DNA of 64,000 bases from Flavobacterium sp. DG2-3. GTDB taxonomy: Bacteria > Bacteroidota > Bacteroidia > Flavobacteriales > Flavobacteriaceae. Below the pieces are notes generated by a model that made no database searches, had not been told where the DNA came from, and saw nothing but the letters and a program-made list of their open reading frames with translations. Shown here piece after piece: positions 50,421 to 58,303 of the stretch. The DNA is taken from positions 31,408-95,407 of the forward strand of contig NZ_JAVAMB010000019.1 in the NCBI RefSeq assembly GCF_030730925.1. Reading direction: 5' to 3'. Positions within the stretch are counted from its first letter, which is position 1; each line of letters starts with the position of its first letter. The translations under genes were made by a program, and so were the position numbers.

Positions 50421-51806
50421 ATGGAATACAGAATAGAAAAAGACACTATGGGCGAAGTACAAGTCCCAGCCGATAAATATTGGGGTGCACAAACAGAACG
50501 TTCTAGAAACAACTTCAAAATCGGCCCCTCAGGGTCTATGCCCAAAGAAATTGTTGAAGGATTTGCCTATCTAAAAAAAGCTGCTGCGTATGCCAATTAC
50601 GATTTAGGCGTTTTGCCAATCGAAAAAAGAGATGCGATTGCTGCAGTTTGCGACGAAATTCTAGAAGGAAAACTAGACGATCAGTTTCCGCTAGTAATCT
50701 GGCAGACGGGTTCTGGTACGCAAAGCAATATGAATGTTAACGAAGTAATCGCTAACCGCGCTCAGGTTCTTAAAGGTTTTAAAATTGGCGAAGGTGAACA
50801 ATTTATCAAAGCCAATGACGATGTAAACAAATCGCAATCGTCAAACGATACTTTCCCAACCGGAATGCACATCGCGGCTTACAAAATGGTTGTAGAAACT
50901 ACAATTCCTGGCGTAGAAAAACTTCATGCTACATTATCAAAAAAAGCAGCCGAATACAAAGACGTGGTAAAAATCGGCCGCACACACTTAATGGATGCGA
51001 CACCTTTAACTTTGGGTCAGGAAATTTCTGGATATGCCGCTCAATTAGCTTTCGGATTAAAAGCTCTAAAAAATACTTTAGCGCATTTATCTGAAATTGC
51101 TCTTGGAGGAACTGCAGTCGGAACGGGATTAAATACGCCAAAAGGTTATGATGTAAAAGTGGCTGAATATATTGCTCAATTTACCAATCATCCTTTTGTA
51201 ACAGCAGAAAATAAATTTGAAGCACTTGCAGCACACGATGCGATTGTAGAAACGCACGGAGCTTTGAAACAATTGGCTGTTTCATTAAATAAAATTGCAA
51301 ATGATGTCAGAATGCTGGCTTCTGGACCACGTTCTGGAATTGGAGAAATTCATATTCCTGAAAACGAACCAGGTTCTTCTATCATGCCAGGAAAAGTAAA
51401 TCCGACACAATGCGAAGCTTTAACAATGGTTTGCGCACAAGTGATAGGAAACGATATGGCAATTGCTGTTGGCGGAATGCAAGGACATTATGAATTGAAT
51501 GTTTTTAAACCAGTAATGGCGGCTAACTTTTTACAGTCAGCACAATTATTAGGCGATGCTTGTGTTTCTTTTGACGAACATTGCGCACAAGGAATTGAAC
51601 CAAATCATAAAAGAATCAAAGAATTAGTAGACAATTCTCTAATGCTGGTTACCGCTTTAAATACTAAAATTGGATATTACAAAGCCGCAGAAATCGCTCA
51701 AACGGCTCATAAAAACGGAACAACTCTAAAAGAAGAAGCCGTTCGTTTGGGTTATGTTACGTCAGAAGATTTTGATGCTTGGGTGAAACCCGAGGATATG
51801 GTTTAG
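50421..51806 (+). CDS. fumC: Class II fumarate hydratase
   Basis: A 461-residue fumarase that interconverts fumarate and malate in the TCA cycle. Landmarks: GAQTERSRNNF, TGSGTQSNMNVNEVIANRA, KSQSSNDTFPTGMHIA, GRTHLMDATPLTLGQE with the active-site His region, GTAVGTGLNTP, and the signature GSSIMPGKVNPTQCEA. Length fits class II. It appears to be monocistronic, with an inverted repeat after the stop. Confidence 0.97.
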   Translation: MEYRIEKDTMGEVQVPADKYWGAQTERSRNNFKIGPSGSMPKEIVEGFAYLKKAAAYANYDLGVLPIEKRDAIAAVCDEILEGKLDDQFPLVIWQTGSGTQSNMNVNEVIANRAQVLKGFKIGEGEQFIKANDDVNKSQSSNDTFPTGMHIAAYKMVVETTIPGVEKLHATLSKKAAEYKDVVKIGRTHLMDATPLTLGQEISGYAAQLAFGLKALKNTLAHLSEIALGGTAVGTGLNTPKGYDVKVAEYIAQFTNHPFVTAENKFEALAAHDAIVETHGALKQLAVSLNKIANDVRMLASGPRSGIGEIHIPENEPGSSIMPGKVNPTQCEALTMVCAQVIGNDMAIAVGGMQGHYELNVFKPVMAANFLQSAQLLGDACVSFDEHCAQGIEPNHKRIKELVDNSLMLVTALNTKIGYYKAAEIAQTAHKNGTTLKEEAVRLGYVTSEDFDAWVKPEDMV

Positions 51807-51822
51807 GCTAAGCTTCTGAGGC

Positions 51823-51875
51823 GCTAAGCTTCTAAGGAACTAAGCTAAAAATGCTTAAAAACTTAGAAGCTTAGC
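51823..51875. terminator. Inverted repeat between fumC and the converging gene
   Basis: GCTAAGCTTCTAAG (51823-51836) pairs perfectly with CTTAGAAGCTTAGC (51862-51875). It may work as a terminator for both converging genes, though the poly-T tail is weak; it also resembles a dispersed 'taagcttctaagg' repeat. Confidence 0.5.
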
Positions 51876-51894
51876 TCCTTAGAACCTTAGCAGC

Positions 51895-53097
51895 TTATTC
51901 CCCATCTACATAATCCTGAAGATAACTGAATCTTGGGGTTAGTTTTCCGTTTTCAGTGATTTTAGCACGTTTTAAGATTCCGTCTTTATCGCCGTTGAAG
52001 AAAGCGGGAATTACATGTTCCATAAATTGTTCTCCAAAACCTTCGCTGGCATCTTTTGGAATTTCACATGGCAGATTATCTACCGCCATTACCGCAACTG
52101 CTGCAGGGTGAAAAAAATCGACTTCTTTGTCTTCTAAAGGAAAATAACCATATAAAGGTTCTGCAATAGTTGAAGAACGGACTGTACAAGCAATTGGACC
52201 ATTAACATCACAAGAAATATCGGCTACAACTTTCAATTTGCAGTCGCTTGCATTCAGCATTTCTTTTGTTAAGATCATCGGTGCATTATTTGCATGAAAA
52301 TGCCCAGCAAAATAAATATCAGACACTTTAGTAAATCTTTCAAAATCTGATTCGTATTCTTCGGGATGATTCACAAAATCTACAAAATCTAAAACCTGTC
52401 CGTCTTTTCTTTTGTTGTATTCTAAAACATCCAACTGCACGTAAACTGCCTGAGCGTATTTTTTGGTCAAGTAATTATCTATTGTAATTTCCTTCACTTT
52501 TATAGCATCCAGAATTTCTTTTGCTCCGCTCCCAACCTTTCCAGTTCCGGTAACTACAAATTTTAGGGCTGGCATTGTGATGCGTTTCAAATGCTTGATC
52601 AGATCTTCTTTTCCAGAAAGTGTTTCTGCTTTTGGAAGTTTAAACAATTCGAATTTAATTCCGAAAGCTCGAATTCCGTTATAGACTCCAACCATTCCAG
52701 CATATTTTCCAAAACCAATTAAACGGCGGTCTTGTTCGTCGACAATGGTTTCGTGATCGTACAAATCAATGTTTTTTTCTAAAACGGCTTGAAGTAATTT
52801 TCTATTATGAGGCTGTTTTTTAATAGTATGAGAAAAAAAGAAATAAGATTTATTCGGAATCAGATTTTCTACAGGAACTTCTTTTACGCCAAATAAAACA
52901 TCACAATCCGAAACATCATCTGCAACGGTGATTCCCATATTTTTATAATCATCATCAGAAAAGATTCTTATATCAGAACTTTCCACTTTTACAGAAGCGT
53001 CGTGATAAAGCTGTTTTAATTTTGTCAATTCATTTGGTGAGAATACAACTCTTCTATCCGGCGGATTTTTTCTTTCTTTTATGATTCCAAATTTCAT
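51895..53097 (-). CDS. Saccharopine/alanine dehydrogenase-like NAD(P) oxidoreductase
   Basis: 400 residues. The N-terminal part has the alanine dehydrogenase/PNT fold (MKFGIIKERKNPPDRRVVFSP, VKEVPVENLIPNKSYFFFSHT), followed by a Rossmann domain with VVTGTGKVGSGAKEIL. The later AGHFHANNAPMILTKEML and ADISCDVNGPIACTVRSSTIAEPLYGYFP match saccharopine dehydrogenase (lysine-forming) type proteins. In Bacteroidota such genes are annotated as NAD(P)-dependent oxidoreductases; lysine metabolism is plausible but unproven. Confidence 0.82.
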   Translation of the reverse strand: MKFGIIKERKNPPDRRVVFSPNELTKLKQLYHDASVKVESSDIRIFSDDDYKNMGITVADDVSDCDVLFGVKEVPVENLIPNKSYFFFSHTIKKQPHNRKLLQAVLEKNIDLYDHETIVDEQDRRLIGFGKYAGMVGVYNGIRAFGIKFELFKLPKAETLSGKEDLIKHLKRITMPALKFVVTGTGKVGSGAKEILDAIKVKEITIDNYLTKKYAQAVYVQLDVLEYNKRKDGQVLDFVDFVNHPEEYESDFERFTKVSDIYFAGHFHANNAPMILTKEMLNASDCKLKVVADISCDVNGPIACTVRSSTIAEPLYGYFPLEDKEVDFFHPAAVAVMAVDNLPCEIPKDASEGFGEQFMEHVIPAFFNGDKDGILKRAKITENGKLTPRFSYLQDYVDGE

Positions 53098-53317
53098 GTA
53101 AACTGATTTTTTAATATTTTAAAATATAACTTTTCAAACAGTATTTGTTTCAAATATAACAAATTTAGTTAAAATTTTGTTTTAAAAATTCTATTTAGAA
53201 TGCTTCAAAACCGTTATAAGCTGAAAAACAAAGCACTAAAATTTTACATTCTTAAAATTATGTTAAAAAACACAATTTTAAGCCTCAGAATTAAGAATAC
53301 AACAAAATTGAATTCGA

Positions 53318-53325
53318 TATATTTG
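53318..53325 (+). promoter_or_regulatory. -7 box of the serine hydrolase promoter
   Basis: TATATTTG matches TAnnTTTG, 13 bases before the first ATG at 53339; the short distance slightly favours the ATG at 53345. Confidence 0.5.
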
Positions 53326-53338
53326 TTTTTAAAGAACG

Positions 53339-54541
53339 ATGCAAATGATTTTCCTTAAAAAAACAAAGATACCACAAATACTTTTTTCTATACTAGTTTT
53401 AAGTTCTTGCGGTCAAAACAAAAAAACACAAACAGATACTACTCCAGAAGTCGAAGATACATTACCTAGAATGAAGCCGTTAGGAGCAGAACCAAAAGTT
53501 TCGCAGGCTTACAAAAATTCGGTTGTCGGCAGAATAAATCACTTTTACAATAAAAACTGGCCTAATAATACTATGAATGGAAGCTTCTTAGTGGCCAAAA
53601 ATGGACAGATTTTATTTGAACGCTATAATGGTTTTGCCAATAAAAATGAAGGAACCAAAATAACACCTGAAACTCCTGTGCAAATTGCCTCAGTAAGTAA
53701 AGTTTTGACTGCAACAGCGGTTTTAAAATTGGTAAATGCAGGTAAAATTGAATTGGACCAAAAAGTAAATACGATTCTAAAAACTTTTCCATACGAAGAA
53801 TGTACGATTAGAATGTTATTAGATCATCGTACAGGAATGCGCAACTACGCTTATTTTACTGATCGCGATAAATCAGTTTGGGACAGACATAACCAATTGA
53901 CTAATAAAGACATTTTGGATATTTTGGCTACAAAAGATGTCGGTCTTGAATCTCGAGTAGGAACTCGTTTCAGTTATTGCAATACCAATTATGCAATGTT
54001 GGCGCTTATTATCGAAAAAATCACAGGCTTGAGTTATAAAGAAGCCATGTCTGAAATGATTTTCAAACCTCTTGGAATGAAAAACACCTACGTTTTTGAT
54101 GATGATAAAGACAGAAAAAAAATTGTGCCATCATACAAAGGAAACGGTGTTGAAATTGGTTTTGATTATTTAGACAATGTTTACGGAGACAAAAATATTT
54201 TCTCTACTGCTAGAGATCTTTTAAAATTTGACAGAGCGAGACAATCTCCTAAATTTTTAAAACCTGAATTGTTAAAACAGGTTTATGTGGGTTACAGCAA
54301 TGAGCGTAAAGGTACTAAAAATTATGGTCTTGGAATTAGAATGATTAACTGGGAAACAGGACAGAATTTCTATTTTCATAACGGTTGGTGGCACGGAAAT
54401 ACCTCATCTTACATTACTTTGATGAAAGAAGGCGTAACGATTATTGCGTTGTCTAATAAGATGACCAGAAACACTTATGCGGTTCGTAAATTAGCTCCAG
54501 TCTTTGGAGATTATCCTTTTAATTTTAAAGACGAAGAGTAA
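53339..54541 (+). CDS. Beta-lactamase-like serine hydrolase lipoprotein
   Basis: 400 residues with a lipobox (LVLSSCGQN, Cys near residue 24). The penicillin-binding motifs are complete: SVSK near residue 118 with the nucleophilic Ser, YCN in FSYCNTNYAML, and HNG in FHNGWWHGNTSSY. This is the class C beta-lactamase/DD-peptidase fold. In this family, activities range from peptidoglycan or D-peptide hydrolysis to esterase. A role in envelope peptide turnover is likely; antibiotic resistance cannot be inferred. Confidence 0.88.
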   Translation: MQMIFLKKTKIPQILFSILVLSSCGQNKKTQTDTTPEVEDTLPRMKPLGAEPKVSQAYKNSVVGRINHFYNKNWPNNTMNGSFLVAKNGQILFERYNGFANKNEGTKITPETPVQIASVSKVLTATAVLKLVNAGKIELDQKVNTILKTFPYEECTIRMLLDHRTGMRNYAYFTDRDKSVWDRHNQLTNKDILDILATKDVGLESRVGTRFSYCNTNYAMLALIIEKITGLSYKEAMSEMIFKPLGMKNTYVFDDDKDRKKIVPSYKGNGVEIGFDYLDNVYGDKNIFSTARDLLKFDRARQSPKFLKPELLKQVYVGYSNERKGTKNYGLGIRMINWETGQNFYFHNGWWHGNTSSYITLMKEGVTIIALSNKMTRNTYAVRKLAPVFGDYPFNFKDEE

Positions 54542-54775
54542 GTTTGTTGTCTTGTTAAGTCATTAGTATTAAAGTCCATAGTCCTTAGCTAAAATTATAG
54601 AGCTTTTGCCACTATTTGCTCTTTTAGATTACATAAACTGAGTAAAGAAAAGCAAAAACAATTTAAACACTGATCTTTAAAACTTTACATTTTCAACTTT
54701 GGACTAAGAACTAAGGACTTTAAAAACTACATTAATTTTTCTGAAAATTTTAGCAGAAAGTAATTTCAAATACTC

Positions 54776-54783
54776 TAAATTTG
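54776..54783 (+). promoter_or_regulatory. -7 box of ssrA
   Basis: TAAATTTG matches TAnnTTTG, 13 bases before the mature tmRNA 5' end. Confidence 0.65.
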
Positions 54784-54796
54784 CAGACTTATTTTT

Positions 54797-55191
54797 GGGG
54801 TCGACTGGTTTTGACAGCAAGTCGAATTGAACAGTAAGCACGTCGAGCATTGAGACCTTGCTCGTAAATATAAGATCTCACACTTTTACACGGCGAAAAT
54901 AATTACGCTTTAGCTGCATAATCCGAATCATAGTAAGATTGCGCCACGTCTCTACAAGGTAGAGAAGCTGGATTCTCCTGGAAAGCCTTGGTTTGTGGCG
55001 TTCCGTTCAGGGGAACCGTAAAAATAAACCTAGATTTCCATGAGCTTCGGGTGGATTTCGAAATTTAAGAAGATAAGTGTTGGGTGGTTGTTTCTGGCCT
55101 AGCTCAACATCGAAAATCTAATCAGGAAATAAACGTGTAGAAAGCTCTTTAGTTGCTTGTTTGGACCCGGGTTCGATTCCCGGCGACTCCA
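54797..55191 (+). ncRNA. ssrA: Transfer-messenger RNA
   Basis: tmRNA rescues stalled ribosomes with trans-translation. The 5' end GGGGTCGACTGGTTTTGACAG and the 3' end CGGCGACTCC-A form the 7-bp acceptor stem. The T arm is GGACCCGGGTTCGATTCCCGG-like. The tag reading frame starts at GGC (54892) and encodes GENNYALAA followed by TAA at 54919-54921, a normal Bacteroidota tag. The discriminator A is not followed by an encoded CCA. Length is about 395 nt. The 3' end appears to be an insertion site, because a degenerate copy lies at 58001-58015. Confidence 0.95.
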
Positions 55192-55196
55192 CTTAA

Positions 55197-55228
55197 GGAG
55201 ACGACTAGTTAAGTTGTCTCCTTTTTTT
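55197..55228 (+). terminator. Terminator of tmRNA
   Basis: GGAGACGAC (55197-55205) pairs with GTTGTCTCC (55213-55221), followed by T7. Confidence 0.9.
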
Positions 55229-55489
55229 ATACCCATAAGTCCCATTTCAAATTCAGAAAACATTTGAAAGATATCTACTAATGCTTTATTTTCAATTTCA
55301 TTTTTTTTTATCAATAGCTCATACCTTCGTCATCGTACGATACTAATTAAAAAAACACTAAAACTATAGCCTTATTATTATTGTGTATCCCTACTTTATA
55401 AAAATTAAAAAATCTTGTAACTTTTTAATTTAATAAAAAAAAAACTACTTTTATCCAACTTTAAATACTACTTAAAAACAGTACATTTT

Positions 55490-57727
55490 ATGAAGAAAAC
55501 TCTACTCTTATTATTTATTTTATCTTTTCCGATGATCATCAGCGCACAGACGGTAAGCACTTTTTCCGGAGGCGGTGCGGCAGATGCCATTGAAGGCGTC
55601 GCAGTGGGCACAGAATCTAAATTCAACCGCCCGGGAGGCCTCTGTTCCGATGTATCAGGAAACATCTATGTAGCTGATACAGAAAACCACAGAATCCGAA
55701 AAATAAGTTCGAGCGGTATAGTAAGCACCATAGCAGGAGGAGCTAAAGGCTTCGCCGATGGACAAGGCATAGCGGCTCTTTTTAACAGTCCGTCAGGTAT
55801 CTGCATCGACAAAAACGGCATACTCTACGTAGCCGACTCAGAGAACAGAAGAATCAGAAAAATAACCCCTGACGGCATGGTAAGTACTCTAGCAGGTTCC
55901 GTTCAAGGATCTCAGGACGGTCTGGGAACTGCAGCCAGCTTTGATAATCTGTCTGATTTATGCCTGGACAATAGCGGCAATCTGTACGTTGCAGACCGTG
56001 GCAACAGCAAAATAAGAAAAATTTCACCTGCAGGTGCTGTTACCACAGTTGCACTTTCAGAAAAAATCGATTTCCCTAGAGGCATCTGCATGGATCAGAC
56101 AGGAAATCTATATGTGACAACAGCATATTCGATCAAAAAAATCAGCACATCCAATGTAGTGTCCAATATTGCCGGATCAATCGAAGGCTATGCGGACGGA
56201 ACAGGAGCAGCGGCCATGTTCGATGAACTGTACGGAATTGACATTGACAGTGAGGGTAATCTGTTTACCGCCGATTCACAAAACAACAGAATCAGAAAAA
56301 TAACTCCCTCAGGTACTGTGAGTACCTTTGCCGGAACCGGCTACAGTGCAGGCTTTGACGACATTGGCACTAAGGCAGGTCTTGACGTTCCTCAAGGTAT
56401 CCATATCGCCGCCGATGGGATCATGTATGTTGCGGACACCTGGGGCCACACCATTAGAAAGATCACAAAGAATGGCACAGTAAGCACTTATGCAGGCTCG
56501 GTTCTCGGTTTTGCGGACGGTTTAAGAAAAGTGGCCCGATTCAGCCTGCCTGAAGGCATCTGCATCGATAAAAACGGAAATCTGTTTGTTGCCGAAACTG
56601 GGGGAAACAGAATCCGCAAGATCACTCCCGACGGCATTACCAGCACCATTGCTGGTCCTTCTGATTTTTCAGGCAACAGCACCAGACACGGATACGCAGA
56701 TCTTCCTGGCAGTGCTGCCCGATTTGACGGCCCAACGGGAATCTGTTTGGATAAGGATGGAAATCTGTACATTACCGATGCCTACAATTTTAAAATCAGA
56801 AAGATAACACCCAGCGGAACGGTAAGCACTCTGGCCGGTTCTACACAGGGCTATCAAGACGGCCCTGGAGCAACAGCAAAATTCAGCAATGGGATCAATG
56901 GCATCTGCGCTGATAAAAACGGCAATATTTATGTTGCTGACAATGACAATTACAGAATAAGAAAAATCACCCCTGACGGAACCGTCAGCACCCTTGCCGG
57001 CTCCACGTTCGGTTTTGCCGACGGTACGGGAAGCAGCGCTAAGATCTGGCAGCCTAAAGGAATGTGCATTGATAGCAATGATAATCTGTATGTAGTTGAC
57101 CGTATTAACCAGAAGATCAGAAAAATAACACCTTCAGGTGTAGTAAGCACTTTTGCAGGATCAACCGATGGTTACACCGACGGCCCTGCAGCAACAGCAC
57201 AGTTCTCTTATCCGGAAAGGATAGGAATTGACCTTCAGGACAATCTATATGTTTCCGATTATTCCAACACCGATTTTCTAATCAGAAAAATTACTCCGGC
57301 AGGTATGGTAAGCACTGTAGCAGGTTCTACTATAGGTTTTAAGGATGGTCCGGCAGCTGTAGCACAATTTAACAATCCATTTGGAATCTGCTCCGATGCA
57401 GCAGGAAATCTTTATGTGGCAGACTCAGGCAATGGCAGAATACGAAAAATCACCCAAGGCACGCTTGGGACTGAGACATACAGTAAGGCTGATTTCCTAT
57501 TAAAAGCTTATCCTAATCCGACTGCCTCAGTTCTGAATATCGAGCTTGAAGATATGGACACGGACGCAGAGATTACCTTAACTGATGTATTGGGAAGGAT
57601 AGTGCACAGACAGACAGTTAGATCTTTTAAAACAAGTATCAATACAAACCATTTTGCCAAAGGATTATATTTTCTTACTCTAACAAAAGGCCACGAGAAA
57701 ACAAGTCGCAAAATTATTTTCGAGTAG
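55490..57727 (+). CDS. Secreted NHL-repeat beta-propeller with type IX sorting domain
   Basis: 745 residues: a signal peptide (LLLFILSFPMIISAQ), then about eleven NHL repeats of about 55 residues, each with a core like 'GNLYVADSGNGRIRKITPDGTVSTLAGS', forming one or two beta-propellers. A C-terminal T9SS type A sorting domain follows (KAYPNPTASVLNIELEDMDTDAEITLTDVLGRIVHRQ, ending KTSRKIIFE). It should be exported and attached to the surface. Its base and codon use are visibly richer in G and C than all neighbours. It is the only gene of an islet between the tmRNA and its decayed 3' copy, so recent transfer is likely. Confidence 0.9.
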   Translation: MKKTLLLLFILSFPMIISAQTVSTFSGGGAADAIEGVAVGTESKFNRPGGLCSDVSGNIYVADTENHRIRKISSSGIVSTIAGGAKGFADGQGIAALFNSPSGICIDKNGILYVADSENRRIRKITPDGMVSTLAGSVQGSQDGLGTAASFDNLSDLCLDNSGNLYVADRGNSKIRKISPAGAVTTVALSEKIDFPRGICMDQTGNLYVTTAYSIKKISTSNVVSNIAGSIEGYADGTGAAAMFDELYGIDIDSEGNLFTADSQNNRIRKITPSGTVSTFAGTGYSAGFDDIGTKAGLDVPQGIHIAADGIMYVADTWGHTIRKITKNGTVSTYAGSVLGFADGLRKVARFSLPEGICIDKNGNLFVAETGGNRIRKITPDGITSTIAGPSDFSGNSTRHGYADLPGSAARFDGPTGICLDKDGNLYITDAYNFKIRKITPSGTVSTLAGSTQGYQDGPGATAKFSNGINGICADKNGNIYVADNDNYRIRKITPDGTVSTLAGSTFGFADGTGSSAKIWQPKGMCIDSNDNLYVVDRINQKIRKITPSGVVSTFAGSTDGYTDGPAATAQFSYPERIGIDLQDNLYVSDYSNTDFLIRKITPAGMVSTVAGSTIGFKDGPAAVAQFNNPFGICSDAAGNLYVADSGNGRIRKITQGTLGTETYSKADFLLKAYPNPTASVLNIELEDMDTDAEITLTDVLGRIVHRQTVRSFKTSINTNHFAKGLYFLTLTKGHEKTSRKIIFE

Positions 57728-58000
57728 ATAAGAAATTGTAAGGATATTTTATTTACAAAAGCATTACCATGACAATATAAGATTGAACTTCATCTTTTTT
57801 GCGATAAAAAGTTATGGCGAAATGTAAAGCTCATCCGCATCTTTAAAAAGGAGATTTTTTAAAAATAATTAAGGATGCAAAATTCACTCTTATCTTTATC
57901 GCCAATGTTCAAGTACATTATTGAAAAACAGATTTAAAAAGAAAGAATAGAATCAATACGAAAGCTTACTTTCATTGCTCTTCAAGGTGTTCGGCTGTAA
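57728..58000. other. Gap inside the ssrA islet, no gene seen
   Basis: After the NHL gene the sequence returns to high AT. I see no open frame with coding character, no integrase fragment and no clear hairpin. Confidence 0.5.
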
Positions 58001-58015
58001 TCCCAGCGACTCCAC
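58001..58015 (+). other. Decayed copy of the tmRNA 3' end (candidate attachment site)
   Basis: TCCCAGCGACTCCAC matches TCCCGGCGACTCCAC of the tmRNA 3' end (55178-55192) at 14 of 15 positions. The preceding 'gtgttcggctgtaa' resembles the T-loop 'gggttcgatt' with a four-base insertion. A hairpin GCCTGTAAACA-aatt-TGTTTACAGGC with T-run follows at once, which may be the original tmRNA terminator. Confidence 0.65.
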
Positions 58016-58022
58016 AAAAAAA

Positions 58023-58058
58023 GGCCTGTAAACAATTTGTTTACAGGCTTTTTGTTTT
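58023..58058 (+). terminator. Hairpin after the tmRNA 3' remnant
   Basis: GCCTGTAAACA pairs with TGTTTACAGGC and is followed by T-run. No intact gene precedes it, which fits a terminator displaced from ssrA by an insertion. Confidence 0.75.
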
Positions 58059-58108
58059 TTGGTTGACAATTAAATACAACCACTAAAAAACCATTAGCTA
58101 ATTTTCTT

Positions 58109-58245
58109 CTATATTTTCTTTTGCATCCAAACCATACTAATTTCATGTTCTTTAATTGTACCAATGTTTTGAAAAAAACCACATTCAACAAAGCCCATTT
58201 TTTTATGAAATTCAATACTTGATTTGTTTAAAGAAGATAAAAATT
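58109..58245 (-). pseudogene. C-terminal fragment of a GNAT acetyltransferase
   Basis: On the minus strand a frame ending at the TAG 58111-58109 encodes NKSSIEFHKKMGFVECG and ends ISMVWMQKKI. This is the typical last 45 residues of a phosphinothricin-type GNAT N-acetyltransferase. The N-terminal 110 or so residues are missing; upstream sequence is low-complexity. It is therefore a gene remnant at the right border of the ssrA islet. Confidence 0.7.
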
Positions 58246-58303
58246 AATTTTATTGTCAAAAAAAAGAGCCTTTTCTAAATTTAGAAAAGGCTCTTTTTTT
58301 TGA

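Noticed and set aside
55099..55314. 71-aa minus-strand frame starting MIKKNEIENKALVDIF
   Set aside because: Half of it is antisense to tmRNA. The first 30 codons might be a remnant of an islet gene, but I cannot support it.
57982..58215. 77-aa minus-strand frame
   Set aside because: Different frame from the GNAT remnant and crosses the hairpin and tmRNA copy; not coding.
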